DNA of 64,000 bases from NCBI GenBank assembly GCA_028671895.1, contig CM053802.1, positions 33,270,201-33,334,200 on the forward strand. The letters are read 5' to 3'. A model generated the notes under the pieces. It saw nothing but the letters and a program-made list of their open reading frames with translations, made no database searches and was not told the origin of the DNA. The stretch is from Oenanthe sinensis. Taxonomy: Eukaryota; Streptophyta; Magnoliopsida; Apiales; Apiaceae. Both the position numbers and the translations under genes were made by a program. The number at the start of each line of letters is the position of its first letter. Within the stretch, counting starts at the first letter, position 1. Positions 53,298 to 64,000 of this stretch are shown in pieces.

Positions 53298-56200
53298 GTT
53301 TAGTAGAGATTAACAAGCAAATCCCTAGAGGATAACTCAACTAACTACAAGAAAATATTAATGCTCTAGACTTGTAAATAATACTACTTGGGTTCTGGAT
53401 CATATAATACATTTCCAGATTTCTATAAAGTAAAGAGAAATAGAAAATGAGTGTTCCTTTAGCACTGAACGCATCTTCAATAGATATCATCTTCATTCCT
53501 CTGTGTTTGAGCTTTTCTCTGCTTCAAAATCCTTCATAACTTGACCTATAAAGAACTTATCATAAACTGAGCTTCATAAGAATCAAAATTCCTGGGAACA
53601 TCTTCAATAAAATATAGAAAATTGCTCAAATAATGTTCTCCCCCTGAGAATGTGATTCTCCTTCTTATTCTTCTTCTCCCTTTAGAAAATCAATGGAATA
53701 GTCCTCTGTTCTTCCCACTTGGATTAGGAATCCTCTTCTGACAACTCCTTTCAAGTATAGAATACAGCTTCTTGATTCTCCCATATTTCTGTTGTTTCCC
53801 CTCAGGATCAGAAGATAAGATTTTCTTTTTCTCGTCTCAAATCTCCCCCTATGGATATTAACTTCTCCCAAGGATGCGAACCCCTTTTCCCTTTAAGGAT
53901 CGAGGAACTTCCCTTAATGATCCAGGATACGAACCCCTTTAGGATATTAACTTTTCCAAAGTACGAAGATAAGACTTGATTAACTTCTCATTTTTCTTCC
54001 TATAACTTCTCCCCCTTAGTTGAGGAATCCTCCAATGGCCCACTTTTGAATGGTTTGTCTTCCAAAGAAGGTTCTCGTCTGTCATTGATCGGGAAAAATA
54101 TAGTAGCTTTTCTTTCAGAAGTAGCAAGTAGCAAGGGTAAGTGTTTGGTCTATGGTTTCCTCACTTCTACTACGTTCTGTTGGTGTTTACACTTTAGTAT
54201 CGAGCATTTTAAGTGTTTCACTCTTTCTCTCCCTATCTCTCACTCAAGTGTATCTCTCCCTCACTTTCACTTAAGTGTTTCTCTCTCTCATTTTCACTCT
54301 GCATTCCAAATATAGCCTTCTGTACCTGCAAGTGAAATCCGTCAATTCATTATTCTCATCACCTGATTCATCAGAATGAACTGAATCACTATCAAGTGGA
54401 GAATTGCCTCGTAGAGGTGTTCTTGATCTATCATGCATAAGCACTGTCGCACACCAGACTCAATAGCAATTGCTAAATCACTGTCTAGTGGAGCCTCACC
54501 TCTTTGAGATGGGTTATCCCAAGATTTTAAAATCTGTTAGGGAATCCTGCCTTGTTCTATCAAGGAGTTGCCTCACACCTTATCCGTAAACGGGAGGTGG
54601 ACATTCCTTTTCAGGATCTGGAAATGTTCCTTCCAGGAGGGGCGACGTAGTAGACAATGTAATGAATGGCAAATTAGAGTCTACGTTTCCCTCGTAACCC
54701 TGTGACGGGTAATTTGTTAACATGCCTATACCTCTCACTGTGCACGTCTTGCAATGTGTTCCTAGAATTTATCTGTTTAGGTTTACCATCAGCGTGAACG
54801 CTAGTGGTGTGCTTGACTCATTACAAGATGCTCTGGCTGACGAGCGAATTTTAATGGACTCACCCTGTTGAGAGAATGATTCCAGAGACAGTTTTATTGC
54901 CTTTTCAGCTCTGCATCCTTTTGAGAAGATGCAGATGAGCTTACAGATACCTCAGTTTGTATACTACTTTTCTTCTCTAGAGGTAGAGCTGTGGGTGCAC
55001 TTCCGACGTCATCCTTATTTGCTGCATCAAGTGCAGTTTCTCCCTTCAACCTCTAACTAACATGTGTTCCTTATATCTCCAGGGGTTAATATATGGAAGT
55101 GGATGAATTAGTGTTTGGTATTATGGCCTGGGTAAGAGATTGATGGGTTTTCAACCTCTTGGCCAGCTTCTATAGCCACTGGGGGCTAAACGGATAAAAT
55201 CAATTAAATAAGATAAAGAAATAATCACTTTAACATTCCAGAACATATTTTTCATCTCAAGGAGAAAGAAAAATATAAGAAGGAATGGTAATGGATTTCT
55301 TTAAAGCACTTTTAGTAAAAGAGTTTTGTCGGTTCTAAAGATTTATCATTTAAGAACATGAAACCAATATAAATTTTCTTTAATATACTTATCCCATAAT
55401 AAAACGCGGGAGTATTAGAGAAAAATTCTATCCCTTATGAATTTCTTATAAGGCAAACTTCCCATAATAAAACGCGGGAATTTACACCAAAGAAGAAATT
55501 CAACTCTCTTACCAAATTTTATCTCAATAAAATGACTCTTTTCCTTTAAAACCTAAGCACTGTATGTTTTGAAAATAGTTTTGCAAAACATCTTTATCAG
55601 ATAGAAGACAATGATTTTCCGACTCATACAGCAAATATGATTTTCATCATTTTTGTCCACCTGATAGTATCCCCGACTTTAAATAAAAACATGACAATTG
55701 GGGTGAATGAATGCTTAACAATACAGCACTAGGCCTTCAAAGCAACAACCACTGTTTTGGTACTATGAATCAATGTGAAACATACATTGAAACAAGTGTT
55801 TAAAAACAAATCATTTTACAAGTGATTGGTACCTCGAAATTAAAATAATTTCTCCAAATAAAATAGCAGTCACAAAGTTTCTGCCACTTTAAAAAGAAAA
55901 ATTAAGAGAGAAAACGATTTTGAAAATATAGCATTTAAAACCAGCTTTGGAGAGAGGATAAAATATTTTGAGATTTAAAGAAAGATTATCCTCAAGAAAA
56001 GTTTAATTCACACCCTAGGATTTAGAAATCAAAGTAGGGCTGTAAATCAAATGATTTTCAAAAGAGAAGTTTTGAAAAAGAATTTTGAAGTTTTCTTATC
56101 TAAGCTGATAAAAAGTGAATGTATCTTTGCATAAAACATTTTGAAAAAGAAATAGACAAAAATTTCTTTTAAATACATTCAGGAATCACTCTAAGAAAGA

Positions 56201-57499
56201 AAACTAAATATACTAATACTAACGGCTTTTTCAAAATCCAATATTTACTTAGAATAAAAACTAAGCAAATCCATTAGTATCAATATATCACAATTATTTT
56301 GTAATAAAATATTATTCAATTATCACAAAGTAATAAAAGATAATAATTATACTACAAATAATTATGCTTCGAATTTATTTTAATATACTTAAATCATGGA
56401 ACGAATATATCACTGAATTGTTTTATATCATCATGATTTAAACAAATCAAAATAAATTAAATACTTATGTTGCACAAAGCAATTGCCAATCACATGCATA
56501 TATATATAAACTAAACACGGCAATCATTCAGTAGAACAATAAGCATTAAGACATATTTTTATTATTAGTGATTTCAGATAAACAACTTGTATTATCACTA
56601 ATATTAAAAATATCACAATTAATTGCACGCTGATACCAATTATTTGATATTTATCAATAATTTCAAGATGCAAGAAATTGTGCTTCTTATATTTTATCAA
56701 ATCAAAATTATGAAACTAATAATCATTGTATTGCTTCAATCCGTAATTTTAATAGGATAAAATAATTTCGCTAAATACTAAAATATTCATAAGATTGAAT
56801 ATTAGCATCTAACTTCCTACACTATATCTAATAATTGTCACTCTAGCATATTACAATTATACTCATAACAATTATCATTGATATATGTAAGCTCGAGAAA
56901 ATAGTTGAATAGAAATTCACAAGTCCTTTAAATATAGACATTTAACACTTGTGTTCCTAATAGCAACTTCTCGCTACAAAAACAAATTTAGAAATATTTT
57001 CTAAGTATATAAAATATTGAGAATTTTATACACATAACTTAGAAAATACTTCGTCTTCTAATATTAGTGAGTTTTGAAATATGCATCAATTACTTAGAAC
57101 AGAAATTCTAAATAATGTCACTAATATCAAAAGTATCACAATTATTTGTAATAAAATATTTAAGAATATCAGAGCAAAATATCAGAGCAATTAAGCAAGA
57201 CATCTTGACTAATACTCATCAAATATTTAACATGCAAATAATTATGCTTCTTACTTATGCTAAGAAATTTAACTACCACATATGCATATAACATTGTAAG
57301 AATGATAATTAAACTAGTAGCAATAAGCAGGAGGAACTGGATTTAAAATAAATTCACAAGTCCTTTAAATATGGAAAATTTAATACTTGTGAACTCATTT
57401 GAGAATTCATTGTAGATGAGATTTCCAACAAATATGCATATAAATAATATCCCAAATTCACTAACCAACTTAGACAAAATGAATTCATCAAGTTGTTTA
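53298..57499 (-). pseudogene. S5 decayed extra-ORF region and AT-rich spacer
   Basis: Occupies the position of the S3 extra ORF. Short acidic coding-like scraps in different frames remain, such as RGNSPLDSDSVHSDESGDEN and RGEAPLDSDLAIAIESG near 54380-54520 and KDAELKRQ-ended text near 54900-55040. A CT-rich run lies at 54215-54300. From about 55200 to 57500 the sequence is AT-rich and non-coding, with repeated phrases: CCCATAATAAAACGCGGGA twice (55390, 55451) and TTCACAAGTCCTTTAAATAT twice (56919, 57346). A PBS-like GCTGATACCAATT is at 56630. I recognise no intact gene. Confidence 0.55.
56900..57430. repeat. Degenerate direct repeat with period of about 430 bp
   Basis: AAATTCACAAGTCCTTTAAATAT...ACTTGTG appears at about 56917 and 57346. 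The phrase AATTATGCTTCTTA or AATTATGCTTCGAA recurs at 56360 and 57243. Confidence 0.6.
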
Positions 57500-60060
57500 A
57501 CAAATATCTGCAATTTATTCTACTAAAGACAATCTCGAAAGAAATGATACCTGGTGTCCATGAGCTTGTTCCTTAAGTGGTGTGGAGAGATCAACAGAGT
57601 TGTTGGAGTTGACAGCTTCCAGGAATGACTTCCCTGTCTTTCTTACAACCTGCATTATCTATATCTATATAGCCAATTAGGTTAAACCTAGTATCTTTAG
57701 GGTCCCAGATTCCAAGAATTGGTGATCCCCTAAGATATCTAACAATTCATAACTTAGCTATAAGATAAGATTCTCTAGTATCCACTTGGAAACTTGTACA
57801 TAGGCATATCGAGAATAAAATATATGGTCTTTATGCACTTGAATAAGTAATGAGCTGATTACCTCTATAGCTTGTCACTTCAGTTCATATACCTGATTTG
57901 CACTGATCAAGCTTAATGGTCTGTTGGAAAGAAGTCTTGGCAGGTCTAGAATCTTCCAAATTGCGCATCTTCAAAAGATCCTTGACTTACTTTAATTGTC
58001 ATCATTATTTCGAATTACTTATAATCCAAAAAGAACTGCAACTCTTCCAACATTATCATCTTGTACCTACTCTGCATTAACTTAGCAATAAACTCTTGCC
58101 AAATTTTCGTTAGTAGACCCACATATAATATAATCATGGTATACTAGCACTAATATTACATTATGTGTGTGCCTTGTATTCTAGAGAGATATATGTGTAT
58201 AACTACTCTAATATAAAATCATTTTCAAGTAATAAACTAGTTAGAGTGTTATACCAATTCCTTGACAATTTGCTTGAATCCCTGACTCTGTTAGGTCCTC
58301 ATCTTGTTAGACCCAATTGTTAGGTCCTAAGAGGATCAAGTCTCGTATCTGTTGCTTGCTGTTAGATCTTGAAAGTCCCGAAGATTCTGTTTCCATCATC
58401 GTCGATACCTTCTGCTTAATATTAACCTGTAGCAACCAGTTTGGCTTTGTCCCTCATAACAATGCCAATTATTCTCCAGTTTCTGTGAACCCTTACTGTA
58501 CCAGTTTCAGCTTCGACTTTAGTGGTCTGGGTTCCAGCTTCAGTAGATTCTGCCTTCGAATTGATTGAGATCATCTTGCATTACAATCACTCAATCAGGA
58601 TCAAATAGTGCATCTTCACTATTCTTTGGGATACCAAATGTTGATTGTTGGGTCCCGAAAAATATATGTTCATTTTGATTAGCACTTCTAGCCTTTACTC
58701 AAAATCCGGTTTACTAAGAACTAGACTCCAGGAATGACTTTGACTTCAAAACCTTTGTCTCAGCAGATATGTTCTTGATGTATTCCTTTGATCTTCACTG
58801 TGTTGAGTATGACTAGTAGATCCTTCTTTTATTTTGCTCCCCTTGAGTTGCTGTTAGGATGTGTTGAAGATCCTTCACCTTTTTCAGTGGATTCTGTTAA
58901 AGTCCACGAGTTGTATAGTTTCACTACCAATTCCACTAATAGGATCTGAATCAACATCATTATCATTGTTTCCTTCTGCAACCTCAGTTTCAACATCAAT
59001 ATCTGAATCTGACTCTGACGGGATGTCAAACTTCAAAGATTCAGAATAGTCTTTCATTTGAATGCTTGGGAGCTTGGTGTAGTAGGTCGAAACATTCAGA
59101 CTTTCAATCACCTTCTGGTTTTACATCATCAATGAGTAGCCGAGGAAAATTGTTCCTTGAGTCTTAACTTCTTGTCAAGATACTCATATATGTCTTCAGT
59201 AAATATCAATTTCCTCCAAACACAAGAAAGAGTTTCAGTGTTTGCTTCTGGTTGGCCATTAACTCATATGATGTCTTTTCACGATCTTGTTGATTAAAGC
59301 AGCATGCTGTGTTAATTGCTTCAGCTTCAAAGTCCCCTTAAAGTGCAGACTTCACTTAGAACTTCATTCGCGAAACTCAGTTCCATTATCTGACTTCAAA
59401 GTTCTCACAGCTTACTTTGCTTCCAACTTGATCTACCTGATGTGATCAATCACCATCTGTGATGCTTCAATATATGTTGAATGCACGAACATCACCAAAT
59501 TATAACTAGGGTCATCAATCACCACTAAGCATATTTCTTCCATGACTTGATTTGCTTCAGTGTGATGCTTCCATGACTTCCCTATGTGACATACTTCAAA
59601 ATGTCCTTCTTGATAGAATTCCATTAGAAGCAGTCCTCTCACCAATTTCATCTTTATCGGAGAATCCATTGTCTTGTTGACCAAGTGTGAGAGCTTCTTA
59701 TGCCATAGCTAACTCTTTACTGATGAAGCTATACTGAAAAGTTCACTTCACCTTTGCATATAAACTCCATGTCAGCTACGAACAAACTTCCTCACTCTCA
59801 GTTGAGTGAGCTTCCAACCTTCTTGTTTGAGATCAAACACTTTTCCTTTTCAATGCTTTTCCAGAAAACCCTTAATAAAGAATTCCCTAGTGCCCTGTAG
59901 ATAGTGCTTAAGTCTGTTCACAAGAAAGATGCTTTCACTGATGACAGTTCTTAAATCATGATAGCCATATCCCTTGTACATCCTTTGCTGTCATCTCCAA
60001 AGGTTACCATCGGGGAGGCCTTCTCAACCAACTGTGATATTAGAGCTTTAATCTTAATCA
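57500..60060 (-). pseudogene. S5 pol remnant (protease, integrase, RT, RNase H)
   Basis: Minus-strand text parallels S3 in order. RNase H side: RYHFFRDCL near 57530-57560. RT tail: PYILFSICLCTSFQVDTRES, RYLRGSPILGIWDP, FNLIGYIDIDNAG at 57640-57860. Acidic linker: FDIPSESDSDIDVETE near 58980. Integrase: 59150-59690, with the VIDHIR and HIGKSW... pieces. A protease trace (FGDDSKG-like) is at about 59980-60010. Stops and frameshifts occur every 20-80 codons, so no active enzyme is possible. Confidence 0.75.
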
Positions 60061-60899
60061 TATGCCTCGAACAATAAATGTCACGAAGTCACATAACTTT
60101 TGTCTTTCGTTACATACTCTGCAATCACAAATGATTAAGCTTCTTGGTACTCAATTTCAATTGAGTCCAGATGGGTTAGAGATATTATCAAAGGTAACAA
60201 CAGCTTCAATATGCATAAAGCACATGGATAGAAGAACTAACAAATTAATTACTAATTCTGTCTAATCCATTTCTATTGTTGTTTAACATTTTTAACTATC
60301 TCTAATTACCTAAGTCAGTTTTAGATAAGCTTCGAATCAACAAGTTTTACTGACAACTTAGATAATTCTACCATCTTATCCCTAACAAGCAATGCATGAT
60401 CTAATATGACATTTAAGTGCAACTATGTGAGTGCAAGCAAATCATGTGAAAATAAGCACATAAATAATTTAAGAATATGCAGAATATTTGAATAAAACAT
60501 TATAAGCAATATCAAATTCCACATATACTTATCAAGTCATTTATCACAATAAGAACAAATATAAGATATCTAATCTATGACCTGTTTGTCTATTAGCAAT
60601 TTTCACAACATTAGCAGAGGTATTAAATCACATAAGATTTAAAATCAAGTTCAAACAAATGTTTTAGGGATACACTTAACAGTCTAGCAACTATCTAATT
60701 CTTGATATTCATTTTACTGCATAGAAAATCAAGTATGAAATGTACTTAAACTCATATAACTAAGCATGAAATCTTATTCTTAGCAATCAATTAAGCATTT
60801 AAGTCCTAAGATGCTAACATGCTGACACGAGTCTAATACATTTCAAAACATAATAATCATACAATTATGAATTAGATAAAGATATACTAGTTAGTAAGT
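60061..60899. other. AT-rich spacer between S5 protease and gag remnants
   Basis: About 840 bp, very AT-rich, without recognisable coding sequence or ORF. In S3 the zinc-knuckle half of gag occupies this position, so it has been replaced or has decayed beyond recognition. Confidence 0.5.
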
Positions 60900-61770
60900 G
60901 TACCTGTGAAGTGCTTAGTGATTCATCTCTAGTGTTGGTCATTGATGCCAGATATTCATTTGGTTCATCACTGTCACTGATAGAATCATCCTTGCATTTA
61001 ACTTCATCAACAAATGCTTTCCCTTGCTGTATCCTCACTAATGCCTAATTCCTACTACAACCCAACATAGTGTCTGTCATCTTTTGCTTGTACAGGCTTC
61101 TTCAAACTGTGTAGCAAACCTCGATCTTGTCTTTCAACTTTAAACCATCCCTGTCTTGCAACCACCTCTTGAACTGATCTTGAAAATCTCCTTAATGGAA
61201 TCTATAGGTAAGGACCTTAGATTTAGAATTGGGATTCCATCTGAATCTGATGTCACTGAACTTCCTGTTGCCCTGCAGGCTTGACTTGCAGTCCAGTTCT
61301 CAAGATATTCCAAAGTGTCAAATTCACATGCAACACCTTGACCACTACCTCGAGCTACAACATCTTCAATTCAGCTTCTTGGATCATTTCATTTCTGTTC
61401 AGAGATTCTCAACCTTGACTTCAATCAAATTTGGTTCCTGAGTCACAAATACAGTGGATATGTTAACAACCTGCTTTACCAAATATTATCTTCTTCAGCT
61501 CTTGTTCTGGTTCATAGGCCTTCAGCACAACATATAGATCTTCTAAAGATAATGTGGTTGTATCCTTAAATCCTTGTTGGCTGTATCCTGTGTTCCAGAT
61601 GATCTGCAGTGTTAGCACGAACTTCCTGTAATCTCCTTGTAGAATAATCTTTACGTCTTCTGTACTGAGATGCTAGGATGTCCAGTTTGTTCTCCTTCAC
61701 ACTACTTAAACCCCTAAGATTTTTCATCTTCAAATTCAACTCAAACCAACTAAAAATTGTACCCAAATAA
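60900..61770 (-). pseudogene. S5 gag remnant
   Basis: Minus-strand scraps match S3 gag: KDTTTLSLEDLYVVLKAYEP near 61480-61580 (S3: DLDELTLEELYGRLKTYD) and GKAFVDEVKCKDDSISDSDE then PNEYLASM at 60920-61030 (S3: GKALLSTGKDWADSSSEDEI). Many frame changes. No zinc knuckle was found. Confidence 0.65.
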
Positions 61771-62587
61771 TCTTTTCATAACCAGAAACAGCTTCTTTGG
61801 TTAATCTTCAGTCGATCTTCATTGTCTTCAATAACCCGTAAAAATCTTCAACTACTAACTTCTGAGCATCCTCGAATAAGTACTTAAGAAAAATTTAAAT
61901 TTACAGAATTTTTAATTTTCTTAGAAAATAAATTAAACAAAAATAAAAATTTACAGAACTTGATTTTCAAGAATTTTGAATTTTCTTAAAAATTAAAATA
62001 TTGTAAATTAATATTTAAGAAAAATTTAATTAACAAGAATATTAAATTTTCTGGAAAAATAAATAAATCTAAAATAGATATTAAAGGTTCAAAACGTTAA
62101 GTAGGCCAAAATAGCATCTGAGGCGCTTATGTCCAAGAGTAACACTAATGATTCATATTTTTCCTCAAAAAGAAACTTCGCCAATATTAAGACCTAAGAC
62201 ATGATTACACAGTAAAAATACTATATGATCATGTTTCAGAGTTTAATAAACACTTGTCAATTTTTATTCCGGAAACAAAAATTACACCAGGGGCAAATAT
62301 CTTTTTCTGAGACGCAATTCAAAAATGAACACTCTGCGACGTCCAAGCAGCTTCGACACCCTTAATTTAATATTTAAGAAAAAATTAAATTTCTAAAAAT
62401 TTTAATTTTCTTAAAAAATAAATTAATCAAAAATAAATATTTACAGAAAAATTTAATTTTCAAGAATTTCAAATTTTCTTAAAAATTAAATAAATCGTAA
62501 ATTAATATTTAAGAAAAATTTAAAGTTAAGAATTTTAAAATTTTTAAAACATAATAAATCAAAAATAAAAAATATTAGAATGCGGCT

Positions 62588-62637
62588 CCGATAATTAGTA
62601 ACTATCGGGGACGTGTCGATAGTTAGTAACTATCGGA
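62588..62637. repeat. CCGATAATTAGTAACTATCGG inverted repeats in S5 leader
   Basis: Near-palindrome CCGATAATTAG/TAACTATCGG followed by CGATAGTTAGTAACTATCGG. Related TAACTATCGG or AACCATCGG boxes occur at 62683 and in the S5 right LTR at about 63860, 63893 and 63972. Confidence 0.8.
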
Positions 62638-62809
62638 CAATTGCTTTTCTTTTCCCGCGCGTGAACTGATCAAACAACATAACCATCGGAGCATGAACAC
62701 GCGCGTGCAGTTGGCTGAGTATTGGCCAAGTAAATCATGTGTACATATTGAAATCAACATGGCCGAGTGAGAAATGGACCAGATTAAATAGTTTAAAAAA
62801 AATCTTTTA

Positions 62810-63115
62810 TAAAATTTATCAAATAAGCTAATTAAAATTTATCAAATAAACTAATAAAAGTTTATAAAACAGATTTTATAAAAGTTTATAAAATAAATTT
62901 AATATTAAGTTTATAAAATAAACTAATTAAAATTTATAATATAAACTTATAAAAGTTTATAAACCAAATTTTATAAAAGTTTATAAAATAAATTTAATAT
63001 TAAATTTACAAAATAAACTAATTTAAATTTATAATATAAACTAATAAAAATTTATAAAATAAATTTTATAAAGTTTATAAAATAAACTTATTAAAAGTTT
63101 ATAATTAAACTTATT
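62810..63115. repeat. AT-rich tandem array (TTTATAAAATAAACT units)
   Basis: Roughly 17- to 40-bp irregular units of AAAGTTTATAAAATAAACT(T/A)ATT over about 300 bp in the S5 leader. Confidence 0.8.
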
Positions 63116-63207
63116 TAACAAGGTCTCTAAACAGTCTGAGTCCAAGCAGCTTCCGCCTGGCGAGCTTCACTGAGCTAATGGATCTTGATTTGTATATCAA
63201 TCAGTCA

Positions 63208-63219
63208 GCTCTGATACCA
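63208..63219 (-). promoter_or_regulatory. S5 primer binding site (initiator Met tRNA)
   Basis: GCTCTGATACCA on the plus strand (TGGTATCAGAGC on the minus strand), two bases from the 5' LTR, as in S3. Confidence 0.92.
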
Positions 63220-63221
63220 AT

Positions 63222-64000
63222 TGTTAGGCCCCGGAAGTATCGTAGAAGGGGGGTTGAATACGATACTCACTAAATTAAAAAATTCTTTCAAATCTTTTGC
63301 GGATAAATAATTTAGAGTTCGGTTAGTGGGCTCGTGTTCTTGAGGTGAATAGTGTTTACGGAGCTGTTAACTAATTTTCTGTGTTTAGGATTAATCATTT
63401 CGGTTCTAGAAAATCAGCAGGAAAATAAACAACACAAGATTCGGGGAATATATCATTTGATAAATATAAACCCTGAGGTTGCTACACCCGGTCAACAAAT
63501 CCGGTCCGAAGAACAAGTTCTTCGCTGCTTAACAAAAACATATAACTGTCAATTTCCTATACAAGTATTTCTAGATCAGTACAAAGGAAACTAAGACCGT
63601 AGAGAGTGATATATAGTGACCCTGAACATTTTCCGTTAAGGTACCGGCCACTAATACATCTCCGGTGAGGAGGTATAGATTTTTCTGGTTTCTCTCCTCT
63701 CCGGCTTCGTCTTCTCTCTCTCTGGTTATTTTTGTTATGTTGCAGAAGACTGACTCAAATGAATGGCTCTGCTTCAATATATGTGTAGACTTTTTCAACC
63801 AAGATACGTGGCTCATTCAGGACCAAGTAAACTAGTTGCTGCTTCACTTCTATTTTTCCTTAACTATCGGAACAATTTACTGAGTAATTGTTTAACCATC
63901 GATGAGTCTGTAGAATAAGTATCGGAGGATTAAAACAATTACTGAAATAAAATCAATTACTTCAAACTTAGTAACCATCGGGAAGTGGCTAGTTGGCTTT
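63222..64000 (-). repeat. S5 5' LTR (incomplete at window end)
   Basis: TGTTAGGCCCCGGAAGTATC onward. 63222-63523 matches 52380-52681 with one mismatch. From 63524 the sequence (GCTGCTTAACAAAAACATAT...) has no match in the left LTR. The end lies outside the window. Confidence 0.88.

Larger units (their letters stand above)
61771..63207 (-). other. S5 AT-rich leader with reiterated short motifs
   Basis: No coding sequence. Blocks of TTTAAGAAAAATTTAA-type repeats (61880-62060, 62360-62570) and TTTATAAAATAAACTAATTA-type repeats (62810-63115) flank a more GC-rich part (62585-62720). Compared with S3, whose leader is 23 bp, this leader is about 1.4 kb. Confidence 0.65.
52380..64000 (-). mobile_element. 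SIRE-like element S5, non-autonomous, runs off the right edge
   Basis: Minus strand. Left (3') LTR 52380-53283, polypurine tract 53284-53297, decayed extra-ORF region, decayed pol, AT-rich spacer, decayed gag, AT-rich leader, PBS 63208-63219 and 5' LTR from 63222. The first 302 bp of the two LTRs differ at one position, which means recent insertion, whereas gag-pol is broken in every frame. The pol text matches S3 (RNase H, protease, gag end), which sets the lineage. It is inserted in the Z 5' LTR. Confidence 0.88.

Noticed and set aside
54046..54315. ORF 54046-54315 with a Ser/His/Leu-rich end as a secreted peptide gene
   Set aside because: The apparent sequence comes from a CT-rich simple repeat at 54215-54300 within the S5 remnant.
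55380..55480. Repeated CCCATAATAAAACGCGGGA as a CRISPR-like or regulatory array
   Set aside because: Only two copies about 60 bp apart in decayed retroelement sequence; no further repeats or spacers.
60610..60900. tRNA or other structured RNA gene in the AT-rich spacers
   Set aside because: No cloverleaf with A/B box motifs was found; the only tRNA-like signals are primer binding sites of about 12 bases.

Overview
This window is gene-poor plant heterochromatin made almost entirely of LTR retrotransposons inserted into one another. No host gene, rRNA, tRNA or CRISPR could be supported. The organism is a flowering plant, probably a eudicot. The evidence is the dominance of Ty1/copia elements of two plant lineages, initiator-Met-tRNA primer binding sites (TGGTATCAGAGC and variants), Stowaway- and Tourist-type MITEs, and AT-rich LTRs. 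The two copia lineages are Angela/BARE-1-like (LTRs of about 1.5-1.6 kb, untranslated leaders of 1.8-2.4 kb, one gag-PR-IN-RT-RH frame) and SIRE-like (short leader in the better copy, GTAGAAGG...GTTGAATAC LTR signature, extra ORF after pol). The species cannot be read from the sequence.

Layout. The base layer is a Ty3/gypsy-like LTR (minus strand; pieces 4614-6390, 41367-42800, 44069-44466) with its PBS at 4598-4609. Copy A1 (Angela, plus strand, 1-4315) lies in its leader. Element H (Angela, minus, 6391-41361, TSD TTATT) is inserted in the gypsy LTR and has been hit several times. (i) Angela element F (7846-23173) sits at the 3' end of H pol, and its gag carries a complete SIRE element, S3 (8677-19666, TSD AAGTT). 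(ii) A solo LTR of H's own family, in plus orientation (23901-33588, TSD TATAG), carries Angela copy A2 (24006-32141, TSD TTATT). The right LTR of A2 carries a Tourist-like MITE (28583-28975, TSD TTA) and a compact gypsy element G (29219-31979, TSD ATATT). (iii) A solo SIRE-like LTR (36070-37186, TSD ATCTA) sits in H gag. (iv) A Stowaway MITE (38781-39031) sits in the H leader. To the right, a 5'-truncated LTR (42801-44068) is followed by Angela element Z (from 44467), whose coding region is interrupted by one amber codon only. SIRE-like element S5 (from 52380 past the window end) has inserted in Z's 5' LTR.

Function and history. Z is the only copy with near-complete gag, protease, integrase (DD35E spacing), RT (YVDD) and RNase H. 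S3 and S5 have nearly identical LTRs but broken or very degenerate coding regions, and G keeps only a gag/RNase H fusion ORF between 702-bp LTRs that differ at about nine sites. This pattern fits mobilisation in trans. A 612-bp tandem duplication at 7479-8697 contains 21 bp of the S3 LTR, so it is younger than S3.

Most notable: the S3 extra ORF follows pol in the same frame after one UAA; the nonamer AGACTCTGA and its reverse complement recur across S3 coding sequence; two Angela subfamilies share an amber codon at one position; and Angela leaders are conserved while their LTRs differ. All identity figures are counts by eye.
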